Of a stretch of DNA of 9,436 nt, positions 1-8,200 are shown piece by piece (the first letter of the stretch is position 1; the number at the start of each line of letters is the position of its first letter). The notes beneath the pieces were generated by a model. The model was given only the letters and a program-made list of their open reading frames with translations, did no database searches and had not been told where the DNA came from. This DNA comes from H2-BAC3 sp045863035 (GTDB lineage: Bacteria > Bacteroidota > Ignavibacteria > Ignavibacteriales > Ignavibacteriaceae), in the NCBI GenBank assembly GCA_045863035.1, contig BTUV01000103.1, forward strand, positions 1 through 9,436, written 5' to 3'. A program made the translations under genes and the position numbers.

Positions 1-40
1 CAACTTATTTTATACACACTTTTTCCGCAGAGAGGTTCGG

Positions 41-2587
41 ATGAAGAGGGTTCTATTCCTCCTTCTTATGTTACAAATCTATGTTTATCCCGAAGGAGGA
101 TATATAAGCTCCTATGCTGTGTTAAATACTGGCAGTGGTAATACATACTACGATCTTTCCGCCGCTACTGGCAATCCTGATTTTCATAACAATAACTTAG
201 GCAGTTATCTTAGCTCAGCGACACTTCTCCTGAAAGGAGCAGAGGTTAATGTATGGGAAAATGACGGACATAATATTGCTTGGTCAAGAGTTTATTATTC
301 AATCTATCCTGCAAGCGGCAGTGCTACAACATGGAATTATATTGGTTTGACCCTGCGTAATCAGAGTGGCAATGATGAGAAATGGGACGAAATCGGACAA
401 TCTATTAATTTGCTTAGCGGATTATCACCTGGAGATTACAGAATTGCTATATACGTACATACAAGATGGGAAAAATATCAGAATGATCTTGAGTATTATC
501 TGAATAATAGTGGAGCAAATTATGTTGCTAACTTTTCAGTAGTGGCTAATAAAACCACAGGCACAGGAGACTGGAATACGGCATCTTCGTGGGACCAGAA
601 TATTGTCCCGCAGGCTTTAGATTATGTTGAGATAAATCACGACATGTCGGTGGATGTATCTGATGCCTTTTCCGGACCTCTTACAGTAGCTTCAGGTAAA
701 ACACTGACCATCGGCGCAAATAATCTTAGTGCTTCAACAAACAGTATATCGGGTTCTGGGGCGATAACAATTTCAACCGGCACACTAACAGGAGGTGCTA
801 TTTCGGTTGCTACACTTACTACATCAGGTTCTGCTACAATTAATGCAAGTGGGGATTGGGGAGTAACCAATTTTACAAAAAGCACAAGTACCGTTAATTT
901 TACAGGGTCAGGTAACTATTCAACTGCAACTAATTTCTTTAACTTGACGGTAAGTTCCGGTACAAGAACGATGAATGCAAATATGGATGTGGAGGCGAGT
1001 TTAACAATCTCGGGTACTGCAACTTTAGGGGCAAATTCTTCAAGAACTTTAACGACCTCTGGAAACAATTCAATAATCGATGTCACTTCTTCAAATGGGT
1101 TGCAAGGAGCTGATTATGGTGATGGAAATTTAATATCGTTACATGTATCCGGGGATGAAACAATTTTACAAGGGGAGACGGGTTTAATCTATCACAGCTT
1201 TAAATTCTATTCCATACTCGTAGATGAAGGATGCACACTCGCGGTTAGCCGTGGATTCATTTGCCGTTATGGAACTTTCATAATAAATGGTACGTTCCAA
1301 ATCAACTTAAATGGTTATGCCGCACAGCAAGGTTTAGCTCCTTCGTATGGTTCCGGTGGTATTCTAAAATATAATACTGGTCAATCATACAATCAAACAA
1401 TAGAATGGCTTGTTGGCCAACCATACGTAACGGTTGCTAATGGCACAACAGTTGTAATGACTTCTGATAGATCGGTATCAGGAGAACTGAAGTTAGAAGA
1501 CGGTGGCAAGGTTGTATTAGGCACAAATAATCTCACCATTGGTTCCGGAGCAACGGTTGTTGGTGACGCTACAAGTTTCATTGTAACAAACAGCACCGGG
1601 CAGTTACGGAAAGAATTCAGCGGAACCGGAACCTTTACTTTCCCTATTGGTGAGAATACAGGTGATGCAGAGTATTCACCAGTAACGCTAAACTTTACAT
1701 CGGGAACTTTTAACTCGGCCTATGCAGGTGTTACAGTAACTGATGCAAAGCACTCGGATAATGGCAGCACAACACATTTTATATCGCGGTATTGGGTAGT
1801 TACTTCTTCAGGTATTTCAGATTTTTCAGCATCTGCCTCATTTGTATATGTTGACGCTGATATTAATGGGACAGAAGGAAATTTATACTTGGGCAAGTGG
1901 AACGGGAGTACTTGGTCACTGCTAAACGCAGTGGAGACAAACACCAACACTTTGAGTGGTACAGTAACATCATTTTCTGAATTTACCGGCGGTGAATCTT
2001 CTGCCCTCCCCGTCGAACTCACTTCCTTCAATGGCAAAGTTGTCAACAGCAAGATTAACCTGAACTGGAACACAGCAACTGAAGTTAACAATTACGGCTT
2101 TGAAGTTGAGCGTGCCAAGGCAGTAAGCGGAAATCAGAGTGTGCAGTTTGCAAAAGTTGGTTTTGTCGAAGGAAACGGCAATAGTAACTCACCAAAGAGC
2201 TACTCCTTTACTGATATTAATGTTACCTCCGGCAAGTATGTCTATCGTCTGAAGCAGATTGATACCGATGGTCAGTTTGAATACAGTCAGGAGATTGAAG
2301 TCTCTGTTGATAATCTGATTAACGGTTATGTTCTTGAACAGAATTACCCTAACCCGTTTAACCCCGCGACCAGTATCAAGTTTGGTTTCCAGACGGATAC
2401 AAGAGCTGAGGTGAAGGTCTATAATGTGATTGGTGCTGAAGTCGCAACACTCTTTAACGGAATGGCTGATGCAGGCAGGATTTATGAAGTAACATTTGAC
2501 GCAGGCGGTCTGGCAAGCGGAACATACTTTTATAAACTGGTCACCACGGACAAAACCGACGTCCGCAAAATGATTCTGATGAAGTAA
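41..2587 (+). CDS. T9SS type A sorting domain-containing surface protein with G8/beta-helix-like body
   Basis: Predicted secreted cell-surface protein of 848 residues, exported by Sec and then the type IX secretion system. Residues 1-17 form a signal peptide (MKR, then a hydrophobic run); the cleavage site is unclear because there is no AXA motif. Residues about 20-165 resemble a module seen in other secreted proteins of this group (VNVWENDG, VYYSIYPASG, GLSPGDYRIAIYV), possibly glycan-binding. Near residue 170 the motif GDWNTASSWDQ...P...DYVEI is G8-like, followed by Ser/Thr/Gly-rich beta-helix-like repeats to about 510. The block GQLRKEFSGTGTFTFPIG (about 518-536) is frequent in these proteins. 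Residues 653-755 (LPVELTSFNG, LNWNTATE) form an Fn3-like module, and 761-848 the sorting domain (NYPNPFNP, ending KMILMK). The start is supported by AGAGG at 31-35, five bases before ATG. I see no catalytic motif. An adhesin or structural role is inference; secretion is well supported. Confidence 0.9.
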   Translation: MKRVLFLLLMLQIYVYPEGGYISSYAVLNTGSGNTYYDLSAATGNPDFHNNNLGSYLSSATLLLKGAEVNVWENDGHNIAWSRVYYSIYPASGSATTWNYIGLTLRNQSGNDEKWDEIGQSINLLSGLSPGDYRIAIYVHTRWEKYQNDLEYYLNNSGANYVANFSVVANKTTGTGDWNTASSWDQNIVPQALDYVEINHDMSVDVSDAFSGPLTVASGKTLTIGANNLSASTNSISGSGAITISTGTLTGGAISVATLTTSGSATINASGDWGVTNFTKSTSTVNFTGSGNYSTATNFFNLTVSSGTRTMNANMDVEASLTISGTATLGANSSRTLTTSGNNSIIDVTSSNGLQGADYGDGNLISLHVSGDETILQGETGLIYHSFKFYSILVDEGCTLAVSRGFICRYGTFIINGTFQINLNGYAAQQGLAPSYGSGGILKYNTGQSYNQTIEWLVGQPYVTVANGTTVVMTSDRSVSGELKLEDGGKVVLGTNNLTIGSGATVVGDATSFIVTNSTGQLRKEFSGTGTFTFPIGENTGDAEYSPVTLNFTSGTFNSAYAGVTVTDAKHSDNGSTTHFISRYWVVTSSGISDFSASASFVYVDADINGTEGNLYLGKWNGSTWSLLNAVETNTNTLSGTVTSFSEFTGGESSALPVELTSFNGKVVNSKINLNWNTATEVNNYGFEVERAKAVSGNQSVQFAKVGFVEGNGNSNSPKSYSFTDINVTSGKYVYRLKQIDTDGQFEYSQEIEVSVDNLINGYVLEQNYPNPFNPATSIKFGFQTDTRAEVKVYNVIGAEVATLFNGMADAGRIYEVTFDAGGLASGTYFYKLVTTDKTDVRKMILMK

Positions 2588-2604
2588 ATATTCTATATAT
2601 ACAC

Positions 2605-2640
2605 AAAAAACCCCCGCTTATAACGGGGGTTTTTTGTTTT
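2605..2640 (+). terminator. Strong rho-independent terminator, nearly bidirectional
   Basis: A perfect stem pairs CCCCCG (2611-2616) with CGGGGG (2624-2629) around a 7-nt loop. It is flanked by AAAAAA (2605-2610) and TTTTTT (2630-2635), which extend the pairing to 12 bp. It lies 17 bp after the stop of the 848-residue gene. Because the flanks are A-tract and T-tract, the same element would also work on the minus strand, where it lies about 156 bp past the stop of the exonuclease gene. It probably closes both convergent transcription units. Confidence 0.93.
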
Positions 2641-2745
2641 AAAGGGGTGGTAACTCTTTGCGCTTTGACGTGTGGTGAACGGATCGGGGGACAATGGCGA
2701 CAATGGGTTGATTGCTATAATTTGTCATTGTTTTGAACTCTTCTT

Positions 2746-2794
2746 CAATTTACAATTTACAATTTACAATTTACAATTTACAATTCACAATTTA
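2746..2794. repeat. 7-bp tandem repeat, seven units of CAATTTA
   Basis: Seven consecutive heptamers are visible. Units 1-5 and 7 read CAATTTA; unit 6 (2781-2787) reads CAATTCA, a single T-to-C change. On the minus strand the unit is TAAATTG. The final unit includes the bases TTA at 2792-2794, which are the TAA stop codon of the minus-strand exonuclease gene, so the array begins exactly at the 3' end of that gene. It resembles the short tandemly repeated heptamers known from cyanobacterial and some other genomes; that likeness is by form only. Its function is unknown. Confidence 0.95.
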
Positions 2795-3484
2795 TCTCAT
2801 GTTCAGGTATTCATTCCATACTTTATACAGTTCTTCAGTGGCAATCAAATCTCTTGCATTGTATCTGGCAATTTCCATTACATCGCCGCGGTCATAAAAC
2901 TCTTTTACATTATTGCCGGAGATTTCCTTGCTTTTCGGGGTTTCGATACCAAATGCGTGACAGTAAAAATCCATATTAAAGCGTTTAGTTAAGCCATAAA
3001 AACTAAACTGCTCAAGCAAATCAATATGAGATGATGCATCATAACGGTTACCGACGAAGTTGCGTGAAGGTTTTACCCGCAGAATAGCTGAGCGCACCAT
3101 CAGGAAGGGAAGGTCAAACCCCCGGCCGTTAAAGGTGATAATCTGATTGAAATAACTGACAAGTTTCCAGAAAGATTCGAGCATCTCTTTTTCGGGGAGT
3201 CCTTTATATTTATATCCGGTTTCCTCATCAGTGAATTCCTTCAGTTCGGAGGATTCGTAATAGATATACGAAGTTGCGTTATCTATGTCCCTGATCCCGA
3301 TCACCACGCAACGGCTTGAGAGGGGATATAAGCTCAGCCATTTTTTTGCTTCATCCGCTTTTTGTTCGCGCAAGGTTTCATCCCGCTCTTTCATTGCATC
3401 GCGGAGTATATACTCCTGCTGGCTTTCGGAGAGTTCTTCAAAATTATATCCCGCGGTTTCTATGTCAATAACAGCACGGCGCAT
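2792..3484 (-). CDS. DEDDy-type 3'-5' exonuclease, PolB exonuclease-like (ribonuclease H-like fold)
   Basis: Predicted cytoplasmic 3'-5' exonuclease of 230 residues, of the stand-alone family related to the proofreading domain of family B DNA polymerases. The metal-binding motifs are complete: Exo I VIDIE (D7, E9), Exo II FNGRGFDLPFL (D124), and Exo III YNARD (Y208, D212), so it should be active. The size is typical of a single-domain member; no polymerase domain is attached. A longer reading frame opens at 3574, but those extra 30 residues overlap the thioesterase gene. The ATG at 3484 starts directly before the conserved VIDIE strand and has an AGGAGG site 10 bases upstream, so I chose it. 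The gap to the thioesterase stop is 7 bp, implying translational coupling as the last gene of a three-gene operon. Substrate (DNA or RNA) and role are not shown by the sequence; repair or nucleic-acid turnover is inference. Confidence 0.88.
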   Translation of the reverse strand: MRRAVIDIETAGYNFEELSESQQEYILRDAMKERDETLREQKADEAKKWLSLYPLSSRCVVIGIRDIDNATSYIYYESSELKEFTDEETGYKYKGLPEKEMLESFWKLVSYFNQIITFNGRGFDLPFLMVRSAILRVKPSRNFVGNRYDASSHIDLLEQFSFYGLTKRFNMDFYCHAFGIETPKSKEISGNNVKEFYDRGDVMEIARYNARDLIATEELYKVWNEYLNMR

Positions 3485-3491
3485 ACGGCAA

Positions 3492-3947
3492 TCATCCTCC
3501 TTTTGTGGTAACTTGTTTTTCATACTTGTTAACGGCGGCACGGAACCCATCTGAAAGGGGAACCGGCTTTTCATCTGGTTTTGAGACCTGCACGATTACT
3601 CCCTTACCGTCGGCTATTAACTTACCGGTTTTCGCGTTAGTCACCAGATGCTCAAACCCATAAGAAGAACTGCCGATATAACTGATGCGGCTGTAAATAA
3701 TCAGCTCATCGTCAAAACGGGAGTGCCCGCGGTAATTTATTTCATTCCGCACCATATAAAAATTATTTTCCGCGAAAAGTCCGCCTTCCGGAACCAGCTC
3801 CAGATCTTTTATATACTGAAGCCGTGCCTGTTCAAAGTAATTGATATATACAGCATTGTTACACACGCCCAGCATATCAACTTCATGAAAGCGGACGGTT
3901 ACACGCGTCTCATGGCGGAAAAGTGTTACATCCGGTGTTTCTTTCAT
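3492..3947 (-). CDS. Acyl-CoA thioesterase, 4HBT/hotdog-fold (YbgC/FadM-like)
   Basis: A 151-residue single hotdog-domain protein, the normal length for the 4-hydroxybenzoyl-CoA thioesterase superfamily. These enzymes hydrolyse acyl-CoA thioesters in the cytoplasm as oligomers. The signature is residues 19-42: RFHEVDMLGVCNN followed by AVYINYFEQAR. D24 is the expected catalytic aspartate, and the N-N-x-x-Y...YFE-x-AR helix is well conserved. The family often has GHVNN or GVVNN; here it is GVCNN, so the histidine of the first form is absent, as in YbgC-type members. The ATG at 3947 follows the aldolase stop by 3 bp. A weak GGATAAGG lies just upstream and overlaps that stop. The downstream exonuclease starts 7 bp after its TGA. 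The acyl substrate cannot be told from sequence; roles in fatty-acid recycling or phospholipid or quinone metabolism are all possible. Confidence 0.9.
   Translation of the reverse strand: MKETPDVTLFRHETRVTVRFHEVDMLGVCNNAVYINYFEQARLQYIKDLELVPEGGLFAENNFYMVRNEINYRGHSRFDDELIIYSRISYIGSSSYGFEHLVTNAKTGKLIADGKGVIVQVSKPDEKPVPLSDGFRAAVNKYEKQVTTKGG
3495..3500 (-). promoter_or_regulatory. Ribosome binding site AGGAGG for the exonuclease gene
   Basis: A full AGGAGG lies on the minus strand 10 bases before the ATG at 3484. It sits inside the last two glycine codons of the upstream thioesterase gene (GGA GGA TGA). It supports the internal start over the longer reading frame that opens at 3574, and links translation of the two genes. 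Confidence 0.8.
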
Positions 3948-3950
3948 ACC

Positions 3951-4979
3951 TTATCCAAACATTCTTTCGAGAACATTTGCGGCGAGAAGTACTTCCTCAA
4001 ATGAGACATCCAGATGAGTAATCGCGCGGACAGAATCAACTTTGCCGGGTGAAAAAAGCACACCCAGTTCTTTTGCTTTTGCAATGGTTTCCTGAACCGA
4101 CATTTTCAGCGGCTTAAATAGCAGAATGTTGGTCTGCACTGCTTGCATATCAATTTCAACATTCGGGAGAGCGTTAATAACCTCGGCGAGAATCTTTGCT
4201 TTTTCATGGTCATCTTTAAGCCGGGGGATATTGTTTTTCAGAGCATAGAGTCCCGCGGCACCGAGAATTCCTGCCTGCCTCATCCCTCCTCCCCATGCCT
4301 TGCGTTTCCGGAACGCGTCCTGCATCAGTTCTTTGCTTCCGGCAATGATTGAGCCGACCGGAGCGCCGAGCCCTTTTGAAAGACAAACCGAAACGGTATC
4401 AAAATATGACGCATATTCTTTCGCGCTTATTCCCGATGCAACTGAAGCATTCCAAAGCCGCGCGCCGTCAAGATGGAAAGCGAGCCCGTGCTGCCCGGCT
4501 ACTGCTTTCAGCCGTCTGATATTTTCAAGTGAGATGACCGTTCCGCCTGCCCGGTTGTGTGTGTTTTCAACAGCAATGACCCTGCTTTTTGTCATGTAAT
4601 ATGCGTAAGAGGGATGGATAACCGATTCAACAATCTGCGGGTCAAGCTCACCATAATTTCCTTTTAACGGGTGAAGGGTTATTCCGCTCAGGGTGGCGGG
4701 GGAGCCCGACTCATAGTTAAAAATATGGGCATCATATTCGCAGATGATTTCGTCTCCGGGCTTTGTCAGAATGTTCAGGCAAAGCTGGTTACCCATAACT
4801 CCGCTTGGGACAAAGAGGGCTGCTTCCTTGCCGAGTAGTTCTGCGGCGTATTCCTGCAGCTCATTAAGGGTTGGGTCCTCGCGAAAAACATCATCGCCCA
4901 CTTCTGCTTCCGCAATGGCTTTTCTCATACCTGCGGAAGGGCGGGTTATGGTATCGCTTCGTAAATCTATATAGTTCAT
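3951..4979 (-). CDS. ltaE: Low-specificity L-threonine aldolase family PLP enzyme
   Basis: A 342-residue fold-type I PLP enzyme close to the length of E. coli LtaE (333). Family members split L-threonine or L-allo-threonine to glycine and acetaldehyde in the cytoplasm. Visible marks are the N-terminal IDLRSDT, the cofactor-binding PSGVMGNQ (58-65), H85 in DAHIFNYE (aromatic stacking over PLP), HLDGARLWNA (D171 and R174 contact the cofactor), the Schiff-base lysine K202 in CLSKGLGAPVGS, and R318 in VRAITHLDVS (substrate carboxylate). All expected residues are present. It is the first gene of the minus-strand operon, with 3 bp to the thioesterase. The ATG at 4979 has no clear Shine-Dalgarno site, which is common in this phylum; the conserved IDLRSDT begins at residue 4, so the start is firm. 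A TAACTTTG box on the minus strand (5018-5011) could be a Bacteroidota-type -7 element, without a clear -33 partner. Substrate preference (L-threonine, L-allo-threonine or phenylserine-like) is not determined. Confidence 0.92.
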   Translation of the reverse strand: MNYIDLRSDTITRPSAGMRKAIAEAEVGDDVFREDPTLNELQEYAAELLGKEAALFVPSGVMGNQLCLNILTKPGDEIICEYDAHIFNYESGSPATLSGITLHPLKGNYGELDPQIVESVIHPSYAYYMTKSRVIAVENTHNRAGGTVISLENIRRLKAVAGQHGLAFHLDGARLWNASVASGISAKEYASYFDTVSVCLSKGLGAPVGSIIAGSKELMQDAFRKRKAWGGGMRQAGILGAAGLYALKNNIPRLKDDHEKAKILAEVINALPNVEIDMQAVQTNILLFKPLKMSVQETIAKAKELGVLFSPGKVDSVRAITHLDVSFEEVLLAANVLERMFG

Positions 4980-5148
4980 AATCTGTCGTAATTCTTAGAA
5001 ATCTGATAAACAAAGTTAGGGGAAAACCGGGAAAACTGAGCCGTTGAATAGTGAGAAACAGACTTGATTTTTTGTGAAGTTTTCATCGGTGAAGTATGTG
5101 TTTTAACTCAATGACTCAGATTTTGGGAGGTGTTTCCCGCAGATTTAC

Positions 5149-5177
5149 TTTGCAAATTTTCCGTTTTTAGGTATAAT
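5149..5177 (+). promoter_or_regulatory. Candidate promoter for the 1273-residue T9SS protein
   Basis: TTGCAA (5150-5155) and TATAAT (5172-5177) are separated by 16 bp, a good sigma-70-like pair. Read in the Bacteroidota style, TTTG (5149-5152) is followed 19 bp later by TATAATTG (5172-5179), close to TAnnTTTG. Either reading places transcription start near 5184-5188 and gives a leader of roughly 35 bases before the ATG at 5222. The region is intergenic and AT-rich, so chance matches are possible. Confidence 0.6.
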
Positions 5178-5209
5178 TGAATCGCCTTTTTTATCAATAA
5201 AATTTAGAC

Positions 5210-5213
5210 AGGA
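5210..5213 (+). promoter_or_regulatory. Ribosome binding site AGGA that decides the start at 5222
   Basis: AGGA ends 8 bases before the ATG at 5222. The two earlier in-frame ATGs at 5213 and 5216 overlap or abut this site and so have no usable spacing. Starting at 5222 also gives a standard signal peptide beginning MKRILVV. Confidence 0.65.
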
Positions 5214-5221
5214 TGATGTAT

Positions 5222-8200
5222 ATGAAGCGCATATTAGTGGTTTATACTGTGCTCTTGTGCCTTACAATGGGGTTACAAGCACAAATTTACGAGCCGGAAG
5301 GATTAAATATGCCGGGTTCTTGGAATAGTTGGACGAATCCTCCAACCAACAACCTTGCTTTTGCCAGTTCAACTCAGGTAGCGGGGGGTAGAATTACAAA
5401 AATTAAAACCGGGACGCTAAGATGGCAGACCATCTTCAAAGTAGCTGCATCCGGCGGAGATCTTACATCCGGGAATTATGAGTTTTCGTTTTCTTCGGGA
5501 CCGACAACCAATATATGGGAAAATACCTGGAAAAATAGTTCCCAGGTTACCATGAATTCATTGGATGTTTTTATCCACCAGAATGGTGCGGGAAACAATC
5601 TTATTTCAGTTGCTAACGGCAAATGGTACGTAATGAACTGGAAAGACAACGGATACAACAGCACCTACGCTATATTTATGGAGTTGTCAGGCGAGCCGGT
5701 TGCATTATCCTCTGTTACTCACACTGCTATTGATGAAGGTGAAAACGCGACTGTATATATTACTACCGGCACGGCACCTGCCCCTGAAGAAAAAATCTTT
5801 GTGAGATATACTACTGATGATTTTACTACTTCACAGCTTGTTCAGGCAACAGGGTCAGGCACCTCGTGGGTGGCAGTAATACCGGGGAGCGCGGTTACCG
5901 GTACTGAAAATAATAAATATTATGCATTTACAACGACTGTTTCTAACCCAACGGGCTCAGATGCTGATATGCAGACTATCAAAAACACAACTGCCGCGAG
6001 ATTAACTCTTTCGGGCTGGCACATTAAAATAAATGCATCAACCGGAGCTTTATCTGATACAACCGCTATGGCAGGGCAGTCACCAACCGCAACAGATGGT
6101 TATGATATTGGTATAGATATACCAAAACCGCCCACGCCGGTATCAAATTATATAGAAGTTTTCTTTCCGCATACGGGCTGGAGTCAGGTTCTCGGCAACA
6201 GATATACAAGAGATATCCGGCTGCTTAAATCTCTGGCGGAGTCAACCGAAGAGTGGGACTTTACGGTTAATACGGACAAGCTGAATCAGGATGTAACACT
6301 ACTCTTTTCTGAATTTCTTACTATTCCCGCTGAATATGACATTACACTTTTTGATATAAGCGCGGAAACCGAACAGGATCTTAGAGTAAACGGTACTTAC
6401 TCATACAACTCAGGGCAGGGAGGTGAAAAACTATTTCGCCTTATTGTCGGTTATCAGCCGGATCCGCCTCAGATATCAGTAAGTCCGTCATCGGTAAATT
6501 TTGGTGAGGTAAAAGAAACCAAGAGCAAGACTGAAAGAGTTGTAATAAGCAACACCGGTGAACAGGTACTTGAAATAGCTTCGGTCACTGTTGCCGGGGC
6601 AGCTTTTAGCGCACTTTCACTGACCGGTTCGACACTTGATCCGGGTGATACGCTCCACCTGCCTATAGTTTTCAGTCCGGATGAAATCGGCTTATATGAG
6701 GGTGCTGCAACCATATCAAGCAACTCCAATGAGGACAGCGAATTAATCATATTGTTAAGCGGTACGGGTATTGAACTGCCGATTCTCATAAGCAGCAATA
6801 CAGACACGCTTGACTTTAATTCGGTAAAAGCCACTTTAACAAAGAGTGATACACTTACTCTTTACAATACCGGAGAAGGAGCGCTGAGCATTTCAAACGT
6901 AGCCATTACTAATGAAGTTTTTGCATTAGTGAGCAGTCCGGAGTTCAGCATTGAACCGGGTGATTCATCGAAAGTAGTTCTTTCGTTTACTCCGCCTGAA
7001 GTAGGCAGCTATTCCGGCACGGTTACTTTTCTAAGCAATGCAACAAACACTAATCCCTTCGTTGTTGATCTGGCAGGTGAGGGCATTACTCTTCCGGTTA
7101 ATATAACCTCAACTCCCTCCAGCTTAGCATTCGGCACGGTTAAACTTACACAGAGCAAGAAGGATAGCGTACTTATAGCTAATACTGACGGTGAAGGTGA
7201 TTTAGTAATCACTTCTGTTTCAGTAGTTGGCGATGCTGCATTTACCACAAATGTTACTACTCCGGTAACACTTGGTCCTGATGAATCATTTTACGTTAAA
7301 GTAACTTTTGCGCCTGCATCTGCTATATCATATAGCGCAGACCTTACTTTTGTAAGCAATGCAAATAATGTTTCAGGCGAATTTACCGTTCCTCTTTCAG
7401 GTACCGGTACAGAATTAGTACCTAATGGAACAGTGAGCCCATCTGAGATAGCATTTGGCGATGTTGCAGTTGGCAATTCGTCAGTATATGCTGTTTCTAT
7501 TTCAAATACAGGCGGAGATATACCGCTTTCAATAAGTGCAGTAACATTTTCTCAGCCGGGGTTTACGCTGGACTATAGCGGTGGCTATCCGATAACAGTA
7601 ATCCCGAATGCAACTGTTGAACTCAATATTAAGTTTAAACCTGTACAGGTTGCTTCTTACAGTTCGGTAATAACATTTGCAAGCAATAATCAAACAGATT
7701 TAACCGTATCATTAACAGGTACAGGTACAAAGAGAACCGTACAGACTGAATTAACAACGGGATGGAATCTTATTTCGGTTCCGGTCAGACCTGATGATGA
7801 ATCACCGGCTGCAGTATTCGGTGATGATTTTGCAACATATTTTCTGTTTCAGTACGGCAACTCTGGTGGATATACTGTTCCAACCACAGTGAAGGCCGGA
7901 CTTGGATACTGGCTTGGACTTGAAACCGGAGGAACATTTGATGTATATGGTACTGCAAATGTTGAAGAGGTTGAGACTGCGCTCCTGCCCGGCTGGAATA
8001 TTATCTCCTCTCCTTTTTACGATGACTTTCTAACTTCTGAAGTGATGTTCAGAAAAGGTGAAGAGGTTAAAACCGGCACTGAAGCCGCAACCGCCGGCTG
8101 GATTCAGAATATATACTACGGTTACACAAACGGCGCCTATGCTCCTTCAGAAGAGCTCTGGGTCTGGAACGGTTATTGGTTTTCAGCTCTGATGGAAGGT

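Noticed and set aside
1..40. Promoter upstream of the first gene
   Set aside because: Only 40 bases are available; TTTTATACAC is AT-rich but no -35 partner can be seen within the window.
2717..2728. ATAATTTGTCAT, also present at 9238-9249
   Set aside because: A 12-bp exact match between two AT-rich intergenic regions can arise by chance; the flanks do not match.
2672..2992. Plus-strand reading frame of 106 codons across the 7-bp repeat
   Set aside because: Its middle is a translation of the heptamer array and the rest lies antisense to the exonuclease gene; no ribosome site.
3485..3574. 30-residue N-terminal extension of the exonuclease
   Set aside because: It overlaps the 3' end of the thioesterase gene, is not domain-like, and the AGGAGG site fits the start at 3484.
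5011..5018. TAACTTTG on the minus strand as a Bacteroidota-type promoter for the aldolase operon
   Set aside because: It fits TAnnTTTG and lies about 32 bases before the ATG, but no TTTG element is found 19-21 bases upstream, so it is not listed as a feature.
5222..5284. Lipoprotein signal in the 1273-residue protein (cysteine in VLLCL)
   Set aside because: The residues before the cysteine do not fit a lipobox and the hydrophobic run continues past it; a standard signal peptidase I site after GLQA fits better.
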